A stretch of DNA of 49,761 bases from Bradyrhizobium sp. AT1 (GCF_001590795.1 NZ_JXDL01000001.1:3146431-3196191), one strand, 5' to 3'; counted from the first letter of the stretch, positions 35,967-45,148 are shown. A program made the numbers and translations. The notes: generated by a model from the letters alone, not told the origin.

Positions 35967-36968
35967 TCAGGCGACCTTTCGCGTCGCCCCGGTCCCATCC
36001 AGGAACCCGATCAGGCGGCTGCGGATGATCTGTTCCGCCTCAGCCATGATCCGATCGATGAGTTCCTTGCAGGAGGGGATGTCGTGGATCAACCCGGCGA
36101 CCATGCCGCAGCTCCAGGCGCCCGCGTCCATCTGACCTTCCAGCATGATCTTGGGATAGACGCCCGCGACCTGGTCGTGGATGTCGTCAATCTTCAGCTT
36201 GTCGCCCTTCTCGCGCTCGATCTCGATGAGGCGATCGACATTGGCGTTCCTCAGCACGCGCTCGGTGTTGCGCAAGGAACGCATGATCAGGCGGGTGTCG
36301 AGTTCGGTGGCCGCGACCAGCGCGTTCTTCACGTTCTGATGCACCGGCGCTTCCTTCGTGGCGATGAAGCGCGTGCCCATGTTCATGCCGGCCGCGCCCA
36401 GCGACAGCGCCGCGACGAGGCTGCGCCCGTCGGCCATGCCGCCGGAGGCGACGAACGGGATCTTCAATTCTTCCGCCGCGCGCGGCAGCAGGATCATGTT
36501 AGGAATGTCATCCTCGCCGGGATGACCGCCGCACTCGAAGCCGTCGACGCTGACGGCGTCGCAGCCGATGCGCTCGGCCTTCAGCGAGTGGCGGACTGAG
36601 GTGCATTTGTGGATCACCTTGATGCCGGCGGCCTTCAGCGCCGGCATGTAGGCCTCCGGGCTGCGACCGGCCGTCTCCACCGCCTTGATGCCGCCTTCGA
36701 CGATCGCCGCGATGTATTCCGGATAAGGCGGCGCCGCGAAGGTCGGCAGGAAGGTGAGGTTTACGCCGAACGGTTTGTCGGTCATGTCGCGACAGCGCGC
36801 GATTTCCTTGGCAAGCAGCTCCGGGGTCTTCTGCGTGAGGCCGGTGATGATGCCGAGCCCGCCGGCATTGGACACGGCAGCGGCCAACTCGGCGAAGCCG
36901 ACGAAATGCATGCCGCCCTGGATGATGGGATGCTCGATGCCGAACAGCTCGGTGATCGCGGTCTTCAC
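35967..36968 (-). CDS. Nitronate monooxygenase-like FMN enzyme
   Basis: A 333-residue member of the nitronate monooxygenase/2-nitropropane dioxygenase family, TIM-barrel FMN enzymes. HPIIQGGMHFVGFAELAAAV, NAGGLGIITG, VSVDGFECGGHPGED, VASGGMADGRSL and GTRFIATKEAPVHQ are all in place. Paralogues include enoyl reductase-like enzymes, so the substrate is not certain. GTG start at 36968, with GGGAGG upstream. Confidence 0.88.
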   Translation of the reverse strand: MKTAITELFGIEHPIIQGGMHFVGFAELAAAVSNAGGLGIITGLTQKTPELLAKEIARCRDMTDKPFGVNLTFLPTFAAPPYPEYIAAIVEGGIKAVETAGRSPEAYMPALKAAGIKVIHKCTSVRHSLKAERIGCDAVSVDGFECGGHPGEDDIPNMILLPRAAEELKIPFVASGGMADGRSLVAALSLGAAGMNMGTRFIATKEAPVHQNVKNALVAATELDTRLIMRSLRNTERVLRNANVDRLIEIEREKGDKLKIDDIHDQVAGVYPKIMLEGQMDAGAWSCGMVAGLIHDIPSCKELIDRIMAEAEQIIRSRLIGFLDGTGATRKVA

Positions 36969-37063
36969 TTCAATACCTCCCGGGATTCTGCTTTGGGTTG
37001 GTGCAGTCTAGCCGCAGTGTCGTGCCGCGGTCACCCTTTCTCTGAGATTACGGGCAAGGCCCG

Positions 37064-38677
37064 TCAATGCCCCCGCGACGGCGCACCCAGCTTGATCGGC
37101 CGCAGCACGGCCGCGGTGGGGATCATCAGCACCGCGATGATCGCCAGCGTCCAGAACACGTCGATATAGGCCAGCAAATCGACCTGCTGCTGCAGGGTGC
37201 GGCCGACCCAGGCGAGCGCCTGCGATGCCGCATCGCTCGCATTCGAGCCCTGCGCCTGGAAGTAGCGCGTCATCGCATCGATGGTCTGCTGGTAGCCGAG
37301 ATCGGAGGGCGCGGCATGCTCGATCAAGCGGCTCTGGTGGAATTGCTGGCGCTGCGCCAAAACCGTCTGCGCCAGCGCGACGCCCATGGATCCGCCGATG
37401 TTGCGAGCGACATTGATCAGGGCGGAGGCTTGGTTGGTCTTGTCCGGGGGAACGCCGTCATAGGAGGCCGTCGTCACCGGTAGAAACAGGAAGGGCAGTC
37501 CGAGCGCAAGGAAGACGCGCGACAGCGCAGCATAGCCGTAAGTAATGTCGCCGGTGAGCCCGGTCAGATGCCACATCGAGAACGCGACGATGGCCGCGCC
37601 GAACATGATCAGATATTTGGGCTGCACCGTGCTGACGAGGCGGCCGACCACCGGCATCAGCACCAGGGTCGCGATGCCCCCCGGCGACAGCGCGAGGCCG
37701 GCCAGCATGGCCGTGTAGTTCAACTCGGTCTGCAGCAGTTGCGGCAGCAGCTGCGTGGTCGAGATCAGCACGGCGCCGGTGGCGAGCATGACCAGGAAGC
37801 AGGCGGCGAACTGGCGGCGGCCGAGCAGGCGCAAATCGACGATAGGATCTTCGCGCGTCAGCTCCCATGGGATCAGCGCGACCAGGGAGACCGCCGCGAG
37901 CAGCGCGAAGACGATGATCATGTTCGAGCCGAACCAGTCGTTGCGCTGGCCTTCATCGAGCACGAATTCGAGCGAGCCCAGCCCGATCGCGACGAGCAGG
38001 AAGCCGATGTAATCGACACGCAGCCCCTTGCTCAGCAGCCTCTCCCTCTCTTCCTCCGCGCCCGAGGGCTCCCTCACCAACGTGCCGACGAGAGACAGCG
38101 ACAGCAGGCCCATCGGCACGTTGATCAGGAACACCCAATGCCAGGTGTAAGTGTCTGTGATCCAGCCGCCGAGCGTCGGGCCGATCACCGGCGCGACCAC
38201 GACGGCGACGCCGTAGATCGCGAAGGCCTGGCCGCGCTTGTGCGGTGGGAAGGAGTCGGCGAGGATCGCCTGCTCGCTGGTCGCCATGCCGCCGCCACCG
38301 AGCCCCTGAAGAATGCGGAACAGCACCAACGATTGCAGATTCCAGGCGAAGCCGCAGAGCAGCGAGGCAAATGTGAAGGTGGCGACGCAAATCATGTAGA
38401 AGCGCTTGCGGCCGATCACCGTCGACAGCCAGCCCGAGATCGACAGCACGATCGCGTTGGCGACGAGATAGCTGGTGATGACGTAGGTGCTCTCGTCGAT
38501 GCCGACCGCGAGGCTGCCGGCGATGTGGCGCAGCGCGACGTTGGCGATGGTGGTGTCGAGCACCTCCATGAAGGTCGCGATCGAAACCACGAAAGCGATG
38601 AGATAGGGATTGTGACCGCCGGCCGCCGAGCGCTCCGGCGACCAGCCTCCTGCACTGCCTTGCGCAGCGTCCGTCAT
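37064..38677 (-). CDS. emrB: DHA2-family drug efflux transporter (EmrB type)
   Basis: A 537-residue MFS transporter of the DHA2 (14-helix) family. It begins PYLIAFVVSIATFMEVLDTT, motif A is GWLSTVIGRKRFYM, then GLGGGGMATSEQAILAD and the antiporter motif VVAPVIGPTLGGWITD. It pairs with the membrane fusion protein encoded just upstream, whose stop overlaps its ATG (ATGA at 38674-38677). The pair should export hydrophobic compounds through an outer membrane channel not encoded here. The ligand is unknown. Confidence 0.93.
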   Translation of the reverse strand: MTDAAQGSAGGWSPERSAAGGHNPYLIAFVVSIATFMEVLDTTIANVALRHIAGSLAVGIDESTYVITSYLVANAIVLSISGWLSTVIGRKRFYMICVATFTFASLLCGFAWNLQSLVLFRILQGLGGGGMATSEQAILADSFPPHKRGQAFAIYGVAVVVAPVIGPTLGGWITDTYTWHWVFLINVPMGLLSLSLVGTLVREPSGAEEERERLLSKGLRVDYIGFLLVAIGLGSLEFVLDEGQRNDWFGSNMIIVFALLAAVSLVALIPWELTREDPIVDLRLLGRRQFAACFLVMLATGAVLISTTQLLPQLLQTELNYTAMLAGLALSPGGIATLVLMPVVGRLVSTVQPKYLIMFGAAIVAFSMWHLTGLTGDITYGYAALSRVFLALGLPFLFLPVTTASYDGVPPDKTNQASALINVARNIGGSMGVALAQTVLAQRQQFHQSRLIEHAAPSDLGYQQTIDAMTRYFQAQGSNASDAASQALAWVGRTLQQQVDLLAYIDVFWTLAIIAVLMIPTAAVLRPIKLGAPSRGH

Positions 38678-39834
38678 CGCACCCTGGTCCAGGGCACGAC
38701 CGACATGCCGGGACCGACGGGCAGATCGGCCGGCCAGTTGTCGACCACGATCTTCACCGGCACGCGCTGCACCACCTTGACGTAATTGCCGGTGGCGTTC
38801 TCCGCCGGCAGCAGGCTGAACGCGGTGCCGGAGCCCGGCTGTACGGAATCGACATGGCCGGTGAGCTTGCGGCCGGGATAGGCATCGATGCGGATCTCGA
38901 CCGGCTGGCCCGGACGCATGTCGGCGAGCTGAGTCTCCTTGTAGTTCGCGACGATCCAGACCTCGTCGGGCACGAACATCATCAGGCTCTGTCCCGCCGT
39001 GACGAAGGTGCCCTTGGCGCCGGAGAGCTTGACGACGCGGCCGGACTGCGCCGCGACGACGTTGGTGTATTGCAGGTTCAGTTTCGCCTGATCGAGCTGC
39101 GCCTGCGACTGCGCGAGCTGCGCCTTGGCGCCTTCGAGCTGGGCCTGCAGCGTCTTGATGCCGAGCTGCGCCGACGTCACCGCCGTCTTGGCGCGCTCGG
39201 TATTGGCTTGCTGGGCCTGCAGATCGGAGCGGGTCTGCTGCTGGCGCTGCACGGTGCCGGCGCCCTTCTCGACCAGATCCTGCGCGCGTGCAGACTCTTC
39301 CTGCGCGAACTGCAGCTGGGCTTGCGCCTGTTCGAGCTGCGCCTCGGCCTGCTTGATCTGCTCCCGCTGGGACTCGATCTGCGCCTCGACATTGGCGATA
39401 TTCGCGTTGGCGCTGGCAACCTGCGCATTGGCCTGATCGAGGGCGATCCGATAGTCGCGCTCGTCGATCTCAGCGAGAAGATCGCCGGCATTGACATGCT
39501 GGTTGTCCGTGACCGGAATGTCTGTCACGTAGCCGCCGACCTTTGAGGCCACCGAAAAGCTGCGCGCCGCGACGAACGCGTCGTCGGTGGATTCATAGTG
39601 ACGGACCTCGAGCCAATAGAGCAGGCCGCCGATGAGCGCGGCGATCAGGACGACGGCGCCCACAATTGCAAGCAGCCAGTTCTCGCGAAGGCGGTCACGG
39701 AACGACGGCGCGCTGGTTGGCTTTTCGTTGGCGTCTCGGATCGGATCTGGTGGCGATTTGGGAGCTTCCTTTGCTCTCTGCGGCTGCTCCGCGGACAACC
39801 CACGCTCCCGTGTCTGAGCATCCACGGCCAACAC
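38674..39834 (-). CDS. emrA: HlyD/EmrA-type membrane fusion protein
   Basis: A 386-residue periplasmic adaptor: a short cytoplasmic N-terminus, one transmembrane helix (residues 53-73), a lipoyl-like half (DDAFVAARSFSVASKVGGYV), a long coiled coil (about 135-255, rich in Gln/Ala, AQLEQAQAQLQFAQEE) and a closing beta-barrel domain. GTG at 39834 is used; GTG at 39825 has a better-placed AGGAAAGG. It is translationally coupled to the EmrB-like gene by a 4-nt overlap. Confidence 0.92.
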   Translation of the reverse strand: MLAVDAQTRERGLSAEQPQRAKEAPKSPPDPIRDANEKPTSAPSFRDRLRENWLLAIVGAVVLIAALIGGLLYWLEVRHYESTDDAFVAARSFSVASKVGGYVTDIPVTDNQHVNAGDLLAEIDERDYRIALDQANAQVASANANIANVEAQIESQREQIKQAEAQLEQAQAQLQFAQEESARAQDLVEKGAGTVQRQQQTRSDLQAQQANTERAKTAVTSAQLGIKTLQAQLEGAKAQLAQSQAQLDQAKLNLQYTNVVAAQSGRVVKLSGAKGTFVTAGQSLMMFVPDEVWIVANYKETQLADMRPGQPVEIRIDAYPGRKLTGHVDSVQPGSGTAFSLLPAENATGNYVKVVQRVPVKIVVDNWPADLPVGPGMSVVPWTRVR

Positions 39835-40021
39835 CTTTCCTGGGATTCAAATCGGCGGCAAGCGGCTTCCGCTGGCTTGCCTGCCGCCAGCCTAACCGCA
39901 GCGCTCAAGCATGGTTCCGCCTTGCGAGACCCCCTCACCATTCGTGAACGCCGTGCTCAAAAAAGAGAGCGCAGCGTCAGTCACGCCGCGCTCATCTGAA
40001 TGTTCCCAAGATGCACGCTCG

Positions 40022-40180
40022 TCAGTGCGTCTTGGTCTCGTGCCATTTCTCCAGATCGGGCTTCACCTCGTCCGATCCCTGTTCCTTCTCCGGGTTTCCC
40101 TTCCAGGGCTTGTTCGTCTGTCTGTGCGATCCCCAATCGCTCTGATCCCGGGGATCGTCGGTGGGCCGTTCCTTGCTCAT
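40022..40180 (-). CDS. Small conserved-looking unknown protein
   Basis: A 52-codon frame from ATG at 40178-40180 to TGA at 40022-40024. The product begins MSKERPTDDPRDQSDWGS, is very hydrophilic, and ends EKWHETKTH. AAGGA lies about 7 nt upstream. It starts 15 nt after the stop of the PRC-barrel gene on the same strand, so the two are probably one transcript under the EcfG-like promoter at 40601-40626. No function is known to me. Confidence 0.7.
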   Translation of the reverse strand: MSKERPTDDPRDQSDWGSHRQTNKPWKGNPEKEQGSDEVKPDLEKWHETKTH

Positions 40181-40195
40181 GGAGTTGTCCTTCGG

Positions 40196-40570
40196 TTATG
40201 CAAACGGGACGCCATAATAGGCATTGATGCCGCGGACGGCCGCTTCATCACCCCAGTTCCACTGGCTGGCCTCGCCGTATTTCGGGGCGGCCTCCAGATC
40301 CTTGGCTGTGATCGCGGTGATGTAGCCACCAAGCTCGGTGTCGTATTTGAGCGACTGCCACGGCAACGGATAGTGATCATGGCCAAGGCCGAGGAATCCG
40401 CCGAAACCAAGCACCGCGTAGGACACCTTGCCGCTGACCTTGTCGATCATGACCCGCTCGATGGAGCCGATCTTGTTGCGATCCGCGCCAAAGACCGCTG
40501 TTCCCTCGACCTTGTCACTTCCGATCAGTCGACCCATTTCGTCGCGATCGAGCTCGCCCTGATTCAGCAT
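40196..40570 (-). CDS. PRC-barrel domain protein
   Basis: A 124-residue protein with a PRC-barrel fold (SDKVEGTAVFGADRNKIGSI, then VMIDKVSGKVSYAVLGFGGF and WQSLKYDTELGGY). PRC-barrel proteins occur in ribosome maturation, photosynthetic reaction centres and stress genes; here the stress context is more likely. I use ATG 40570 because GGAGA lies about 7 nt upstream; ATG at 40576 and 40591 are in frame. A candidate EcfG promoter lies 31 nt upstream. The small gene at 40022 follows it. Confidence 0.82.
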   Translation of the reverse strand: MLNQGELDRDEMGRLIGSDKVEGTAVFGADRNKIGSIERVMIDKVSGKVSYAVLGFGGFLGLGHDHYPLPWQSLKYDTELGGYITAITAKDLEAAPKYGEASQWNWGDEAAVRGINAYYGVPFA

Positions 40571-40600
40571 CGTCATTCTCCACTCAGCCATTTGTGATTC

Positions 40601-40626
40601 AACCGCGAGGGGGCCGCGATCGTTCC
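40601..40626 (-). promoter_or_regulatory. Candidate EcfG promoter of the PRC-barrel gene
   Basis: On the minus strand: GGAAC (40626-40622), 17 nt, GGTT (40604-40601). It ends 30 nt before ATG 40570. It faces the opposite promoter at 40650-40674. Confidence 0.55.
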
Positions 40627-40649
40627 GGCCTGTTCCCCGGAGCGGGCCA

Positions 40650-40674
40650 GGAACATCAAGCGGAAGGAGCCGTT
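40650..40674 (+). promoter_or_regulatory. Candidate EcfG promoter of the ThDP enzyme gene
   Basis: GGAAC (40650-40654), 16 nt, CGTT (40671-40674). This matches the pattern reported for the alphaproteobacterial general stress sigma factor. It ends 31 nt before ATG 40706. Confidence 0.7.
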
Positions 40675-40705
40675 CTCTGGGCTTCAACCACACAAAGGCC
40701 GCACG

Positions 40706-42502
40706 ATGTCTCAGACCGTCTCCGACTTCATCGTCCAGCGTCTGCATCAATGGGGCGTGCGCCACATCTTCGGTTACCCCGGCGACGGCATCAACGGCGT
40801 GTTCGGCGCGATGAACCGGGCCCAAGGCAAGGACGGCGAGATCGGCTTCGTGCAGGCCCGGCACGAGGAGATGGCGGCCTTCATGGCGTCTGCTTACGCG
40901 AAATTCTCAGGCCAGCTCGGCGTCTGCATCGCGACCTCCGGCCCCGGCGCCTCGCATCTCATCACCGGGCTCTATGATGCGCTGCTCGATCACCAGCCGG
41001 TGCTGGCGATCGTCGGCCAGCAGGCCCGCAACGCCCTCGGCGGGCAATATCAGCAGGAAATCGACCTGCTCTCGATGTTCAAGGACGTCGCCGGCGCTTG
41101 CGTCATGCAGGCCTCCTCGCCTGCGCAAGTGCGACACCTGATCGACCGTGCGGTGCGGATCGCGCTGGCGCGGCGAACCCCGACCGTCATCATCCTGCCC
41201 AATGATCTGCAGGAAGAGCCTTACGAGGACCCACCCCGCGCGCACGGCACGCTGCATTCCGGCATCGGCTACAGCGCGCCCAGCATCACGCCGCGTGAGG
41301 CCGATCTCGATCGTGCTGCCGAGGTGCTCAATGCCGGCAAGAAGGTTGCGATGCTCATCGGCGCCGGCGCGCTTGGCGCCACCGACGAGGTGATTGCGGT
41401 CGCCGACCGGCTGTCCGCCGGCTGCGCCAAGGCGCTGCTCGGCAAGGCCGCCCTGCCCGACGATCTGCCGTGGGTCACGGGCTCGATCGGGCTGCTCGGC
41501 ACCGAGCCCAGCTACAAGATGATGATGGAATGCGACACGCTGCTGATGGTCGGCTCCGCCTTTCCTTATGCCGAATTCCTGCCCAAGGAAGACGCCGCCC
41601 GCGGCGTGCAGATCGACATCGACGCCAGCATGCTGTCGATCCGCTTTCCCATGGAGGTCGGCCTCGTCGGCGATGCCGCCGAAACCTTGCGCGCATTGCT
41701 GCCGCGACTGAAGCCGAAGAGCGACGGCGCCTGGCGCCAGGGAATCGAAGATGATGTCGCCAAATGGTGGAAGACGCTGGATGGCCGCGCGCATCAGCCC
41801 GCGGCGCCGGTCAATCCGCAGCTCGTCGCCTGGGAATTGTCCCCGCGCCTGCCCGATCGCGTCATCATCACCAGCGATTCCGGCTCCTGCGCCAACTGGT
41901 TCGCGCGCGACCTGAAGATGCGGCGCGGCATGATCGCCTCCCTCTCCGGCGGCCTCGCCTCGATGGGCGCGGCGGTGCCTTATGCGCTCGCCGCGAAATA
42001 CGCCCTTCCGGACCGACCGGTGATCGCCCTCGTCGGCGACGGCGCCATGCAGATGAACAACATGGCCGAGCTGATCACGGCCGCGAAATATTGGCGCGCC
42101 TGGCGCGATCCGCGCTTCGTCGTCTGCGTCTTCAACAACGAGGACCTCAACCAGGTGACCTGGGAGCAGCGCATCATCAACGGCGATCCCAAATTCGAGG
42201 CCTCGCAGCGCATTCCCAACGTTTCCTATTCCCGCTTCGCCGAGTTGATCGGCCTGCGGGGCATCTTCGTCGACAGTCCGGAACTGCTCGGCTCGGCCTG
42301 GGAGCAGGCGCTCGGATGCGAGATGCCCGTCGTGCTGGAGGTGAAAACCGATCCCGAAGTGCCGCCGCTGCCGCCGCATATCACGCTGCAGCAGGCCAAG
42401 AATTTCTCGCTCGCGCTGCTGAAAGGCGATCCGAACGAGAGCAGCGTCATCAAAGGCGCCGCCCGACAAGTGCTCGAAACCATCCTGCCCGGAAAGGACT
42501 GA
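40706..42502 (+). CDS. Thiamine-diphosphate-dependent enzyme (pyruvate oxidase/acetolactate synthase-like)
   Basis: A 598-residue ThDP enzyme with three domains. The Pyr domain has the cofactor-activating Glu in QARHEEMAAF (residue 54) and ATSGPGASHLITGL; the central domain has LIGAGALGAT; the PP domain has GDGAMQMNNMAEL near residue 444 and the metal-binding NNEDLNQVTWEQR. It resembles POX/IPDC-type stress-induced ThDP proteins rather than the biosynthetic IlvB, and there is no ilvH-like subunit nearby. The substrate is unknown. A strong EcfG-type promoter lies upstream. Confidence 0.88.
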   Translation: MSQTVSDFIVQRLHQWGVRHIFGYPGDGINGVFGAMNRAQGKDGEIGFVQARHEEMAAFMASAYAKFSGQLGVCIATSGPGASHLITGLYDALLDHQPVLAIVGQQARNALGGQYQQEIDLLSMFKDVAGACVMQASSPAQVRHLIDRAVRIALARRTPTVIILPNDLQEEPYEDPPRAHGTLHSGIGYSAPSITPREADLDRAAEVLNAGKKVAMLIGAGALGATDEVIAVADRLSAGCAKALLGKAALPDDLPWVTGSIGLLGTEPSYKMMMECDTLLMVGSAFPYAEFLPKEDAARGVQIDIDASMLSIRFPMEVGLVGDAAETLRALLPRLKPKSDGAWRQGIEDDVAKWWKTLDGRAHQPAAPVNPQLVAWELSPRLPDRVIITSDSGSCANWFARDLKMRRGMIASLSGGLASMGAAVPYALAAKYALPDRPVIALVGDGAMQMNNMAELITAAKYWRAWRDPRFVVCVFNNEDLNQVTWEQRIINGDPKFEASQRIPNVSYSRFAELIGLRGIFVDSPELLGSAWEQALGCEMPVVLEVKTDPEVPPLPPHITLQQAKNFSLALLKGDPNESSVIKGAARQVLETILPGKD

Positions 42503-42505
42503 ACC

Positions 42506-42733
42506 ATGAGCGACTTCCGCGATATCCAGCATGGCGTCAATGACCCCGTCGACGGCCTCGATGTGAAGCGGCGGATCAACGACAACACGACGCCGCATGA
42601 GAGCGCGCAGCGCCATGCCGACGTGCGTGCCCATGCCACGGCCGTCCCCACCGAGCCCTTCCTGCCGGAGGGGCTGCGGCGCAAGCCTACCGATCCCATC
42701 AATCCGCGGACCGGGCGCAATCCCACGGACTAG
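42506..42733 (+). CDS. Small hydrophilic unknown protein following the ThDP gene
   Basis: A 75-residue protein with ATG at 42506, 3 nt after the stop of the ThDP enzyme gene, so it is co-transcribed and probably translationally coupled. It is polar and Pro/Arg-rich (DPINPRTGRNPTD at the end) with no membrane segment. No family recognised. Confidence 0.65.
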   Translation: MSDFRDIQHGVNDPVDGLDVKRRINDNTTPHESAQRHADVRAHATAVPTEPFLPEGLRRKPTDPINPRTGRNPTD

Positions 42734-42738
42734 CGTTA

Positions 42739-42763
42739 GGAACCTCGGCGCCTTCGGCGTGTT
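42739..42763 (+). promoter_or_regulatory. Candidate EcfG promoter of the DUF4142 gene
   Basis: GGAAC (42739-42743), 16 nt, TGTT (42760-42763); taken as a 17-nt gap, the last three bases are GTT. It lies 54 nt upstream of ATG 42818. Confidence 0.45.
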
Positions 42764-42817
42764 GGTCGGCGCAATGTCGCCGGCAAGTGGTCGCGCGACC
42801 TATTGAGGGATTTGACC

Positions 42818-43372
42818 ATGAAACGTACCATCATTGCCCTTGCTTGCGTGCTCTTCGCAGGCCCCGCGCTTGCCCAGTCGCTGGGCGAGAAGACCGGCGT
42901 CAACTCGGCGCTCGGCGTCGCACCTTCGACCGCCGACTTCGTCAAGGAGGTCGCGATCAGCGACATGTTCGAGATCGAGTCGAGCAAGCTCGCCGAGCAG
43001 AAGGGCAACGCCCAGGAGAAGAGCTTCGCGCAGCAGATGATCACCGATCACACCAAGACAAGCACCGAACTCAAGGGCCTGGTCGGCGACAAGAAGGTCG
43101 AGGCGACGCTTCCGACGGCGCTCGACAGCTCGCACCAGAGCAAGCTCGACAAGCTCAAGAATGCCTCGGGCAAGGATTTCAGCTCGGACTACAACTCCTA
43201 CCAGGTCAGCGCCCATGAGGACGCGGTGTCGCTGTTCGAGCGCTACGCCAAGGGCGGTGACAATTCCGCGCTGAAAGACTGGGCGGGCAAGACCCTGCCG
43301 GCGCTCAAGCACCATCTCGACATGGCCAAGGAGCTCGGCAAGGCGCCGAGCGTCGGCCAGTCCACCAAGTAA
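42818..43372 (+). CDS. DUF4142 protein, exported
   Basis: A 184-residue periplasmic protein with a signal peptide (MKRTIIALACVLFAGPALAQ) and the helical ferritin-like DUF4142 core (DFVKEVAISDMFEIESSKLA, then SFAQQMITDHTKTSTELKGL and KLDKLKNASGKDF). The role of DUF4142 is unknown; the genes are frequent in stress regulons. ATG 42818 with GAGGGA upstream. A terminator-like hairpin follows the stop. Confidence 0.87.
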   Translation: MKRTIIALACVLFAGPALAQSLGEKTGVNSALGVAPSTADFVKEVAISDMFEIESSKLAEQKGNAQEKSFAQQMITDHTKTSTELKGLVGDKKVEATLPTALDSSHQSKLDKLKNASGKDFSSDYNSYQVSAHEDAVSLFERYAKGGDNSALKDWAGKTLPALKHHLDMAKELGKAPSVGQSTK

Positions 43373-43381
43373 CGCATTGCT

Positions 43382-43410
43382 GAAGGACGCCGGCATGCCC
43401 GGCGTCCTTC
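43382..43410 (+). terminator. Hairpin after the DUF4142 gene
   Basis: GAAGGACGCCGG (43382-43393), loop of five bases, CCGGCGTCCTTC (43399-43410): a perfect 12-bp stem. The T-run is weak. Confidence 0.6.
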
Positions 43411-43466
43411 GCTTAGCAACATCGACCGTCTCCGCGCATTGAGCCCTGGCCAACGCGGAGAGCATC

Positions 43467-44465
43467 ATGTCGAATCCCAGCAAAACCTCACTATCCCGCC
43501 GCCACGTCATGCACGGCGCGAGCGCAACGCTCGCGGCGGCTTCGTTGGCGTCTGCAGCGAAAGGAGAGACGTCCATGGCCGAGCACGGCTTGATCGACCC
43601 CGTCAGCCGCTATCCGAAGCCGCCGTTCAAGAAGCAGTCGCAGCCTTGGCCAGGCCTCGCCGGCCAGATGGAGCCGCGGCCCGATCATGGCGAGACCAGC
43701 TACAAGGGCTCCGGCCGGCTCGCCGGCCGCAAGGCCCTGATCACCGGCGGCGATTCCGGCATGGGCCGCGCCGCCGCGATCGCCTATGCGCGTGAAGGCG
43801 CCGACGTCGCCATCAACTATTTGCCGGCGGAAGAACCCGACGCCCAGGAAGTCATCGCGCTGATCAAGAAGGAGGGACGCATCGGGCTTGCGATTCCCGG
43901 CGACCTCAAGGACGAAGCCTTCTGCGGCAGACTGGTCGAGCAGGCGGCGCAAGGCCTCGGCGGCCTCGATACCGTCGTCAACAACGCGGCGCGGCAACAG
44001 ACCCGCGCCTCCATCCTCGACGTCTCGTCGGAGGATTTCGACGCCACCATGAAGACCAATATCTACGCCCCGTTCTGGATCATCAAGGCGGCGCTTCGGC
44101 ATCTCAAGCCCGGCTCCTGCATCATCGGCACCACCTCCGAGCAGGCCTACGATCCCTCACCCGATCTCTATGACTATGCGCAGACCAAGGCCGCCACGAT
44201 GAACTATGTGAAGTCGCTGGCGAAGCAACTCGCCTCGAAGGGCATCCGTGTCAACGGCGTCGCGCCGGGGCCGATCTGGACGCCGCTCCAGGTCTCCGGC
44301 GGAGCGACGATGGAGAAGCTGGAAAAATTCGGCGGCATGACACCGCTTGGCCGTCCGGGCCAGCCGGTCGAGCTCGCTTCGATCTATGTGCAGCTTGCAG
44401 CCGCCGACGCCAGCTATGCGACTGGCCAGGTCTATGGCGCCGCCGGCGGATCCGGACAGCCGTAG
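43467..44465 (+). CDS. SDR oxidoreductase with a Tat-like signal
   Basis: A 332-residue SDR of the YghA/YhxC type. The N-terminus has twin Arg (LSRRHVMHGASATLAAASLA) and looks like a Tat signal. The cofactor motif TGGDSGMG, the NNAARQQ block, catalytic Ser in GTTSEQAY and YAQTK are intact. An NAD(P)-dependent enzyme outside the cytoplasm is unexpected, so the signal may not be used, or the ATG at 43575 (MAEHGLIDP) may be a cytoplasmic start. It lies between two stress-like genes. Confidence 0.85.
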   Translation: MSNPSKTSLSRRHVMHGASATLAAASLASAAKGETSMAEHGLIDPVSRYPKPPFKKQSQPWPGLAGQMEPRPDHGETSYKGSGRLAGRKALITGGDSGMGRAAAIAYAREGADVAINYLPAEEPDAQEVIALIKKEGRIGLAIPGDLKDEAFCGRLVEQAAQGLGGLDTVVNNAARQQTRASILDVSSEDFDATMKTNIYAPFWIIKAALRHLKPGSCIIGTTSEQAYDPSPDLYDYAQTKAATMNYVKSLAKQLASKGIRVNGVAPGPIWTPLQVSGGATMEKLEKFGGMTPLGRPGQPVELASIYVQLAAADASYATGQVYGAAGGSGQP

Positions 44466-44560
44466 TCAGGCCTTGCGGCGGAAGCTACCGCAGCTCAGGA
44501 ACCATCCTTGTCTCCCAGCTTTTACAAAACTGTCATGGAGGAAACATCGCCGGCTGACCG

Positions 44561-45148
44561 ATGGCGCTCGTAACAGTAAAACCCACCCGGATCGATACGG
44601 CGATCGCGAACGGGATCGCAGACAGCACGACCTCAAGCCTCGAGCAAACCGCGCAAGCACTGACTTGGGGCGCCGACGAACATGTGCTCCTCGTGCTCGC
44701 GGCGGCCGGATGGCTTTATACCCGCCTCCGTCATCCGCAGCAGCGTCACGTTGCCAATCACATCCTGATGGTCTCCCTCGCAACGGCCGTACTGCCGCAT
44801 GTTCTGAAATCCGTGTTCGATCAGACCAGGCCTGACCGGTTGACCGTCACAGGGCACCGGCATGGCGTCCCCTTCTCGGGACGGTCGCGAGACGCGTTTC
44901 CTTCCGGTCACGCCGTGCATATGGGCGCCCTCGCCTCGGCCGCCGGCCTGTTGCCGGCCACCTGGCGGCGCTTGGCACGCACGCTCGCCGTCACCTTGTC
45001 ACTGACGCGCGTCGTGCTTCTCGCACATTGGGCGAGCGACGTGGTGGCAGGCTTTATCCTTGGCGTCATCGTCGAGCGATTGTTCAGGCCATTCACGCTG
45101 GCAAGGTCAGGGCAGCAGCGAGCGTCGGCTTCGCGAGGCAGGCCATGA
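44561..45148 (+). CDS. PAP2-family membrane phosphatase
   Basis: A 195-residue membrane protein with the three PAP2 motifs: KSVFDQTRP, then FPSGHAVH, then a third with Arg, His and Asp in RVVLLAHWASDV. It should cleave a phosphate from lipid or isoprenoid phosphate in the membrane. It is followed by two membrane genes with overlapping starts. A weak EcfG-like match (GGAAC at 44498-44502, 16 nt, CTTT) lies upstream. Confidence 0.87.
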   Translation: MALVTVKPTRIDTAIANGIADSTTSSLEQTAQALTWGADEHVLLVLAAAGWLYTRLRHPQQRHVANHILMVSLATAVLPHVLKSVFDQTRPDRLTVTGHRHGVPFSGRSRDAFPSGHAVHMGALASAAGLLPATWRRLARTLAVTLSLTRVVLLAHWASDVVAGFILGVIVERLFRPFTLARSGQQRASASRGRP

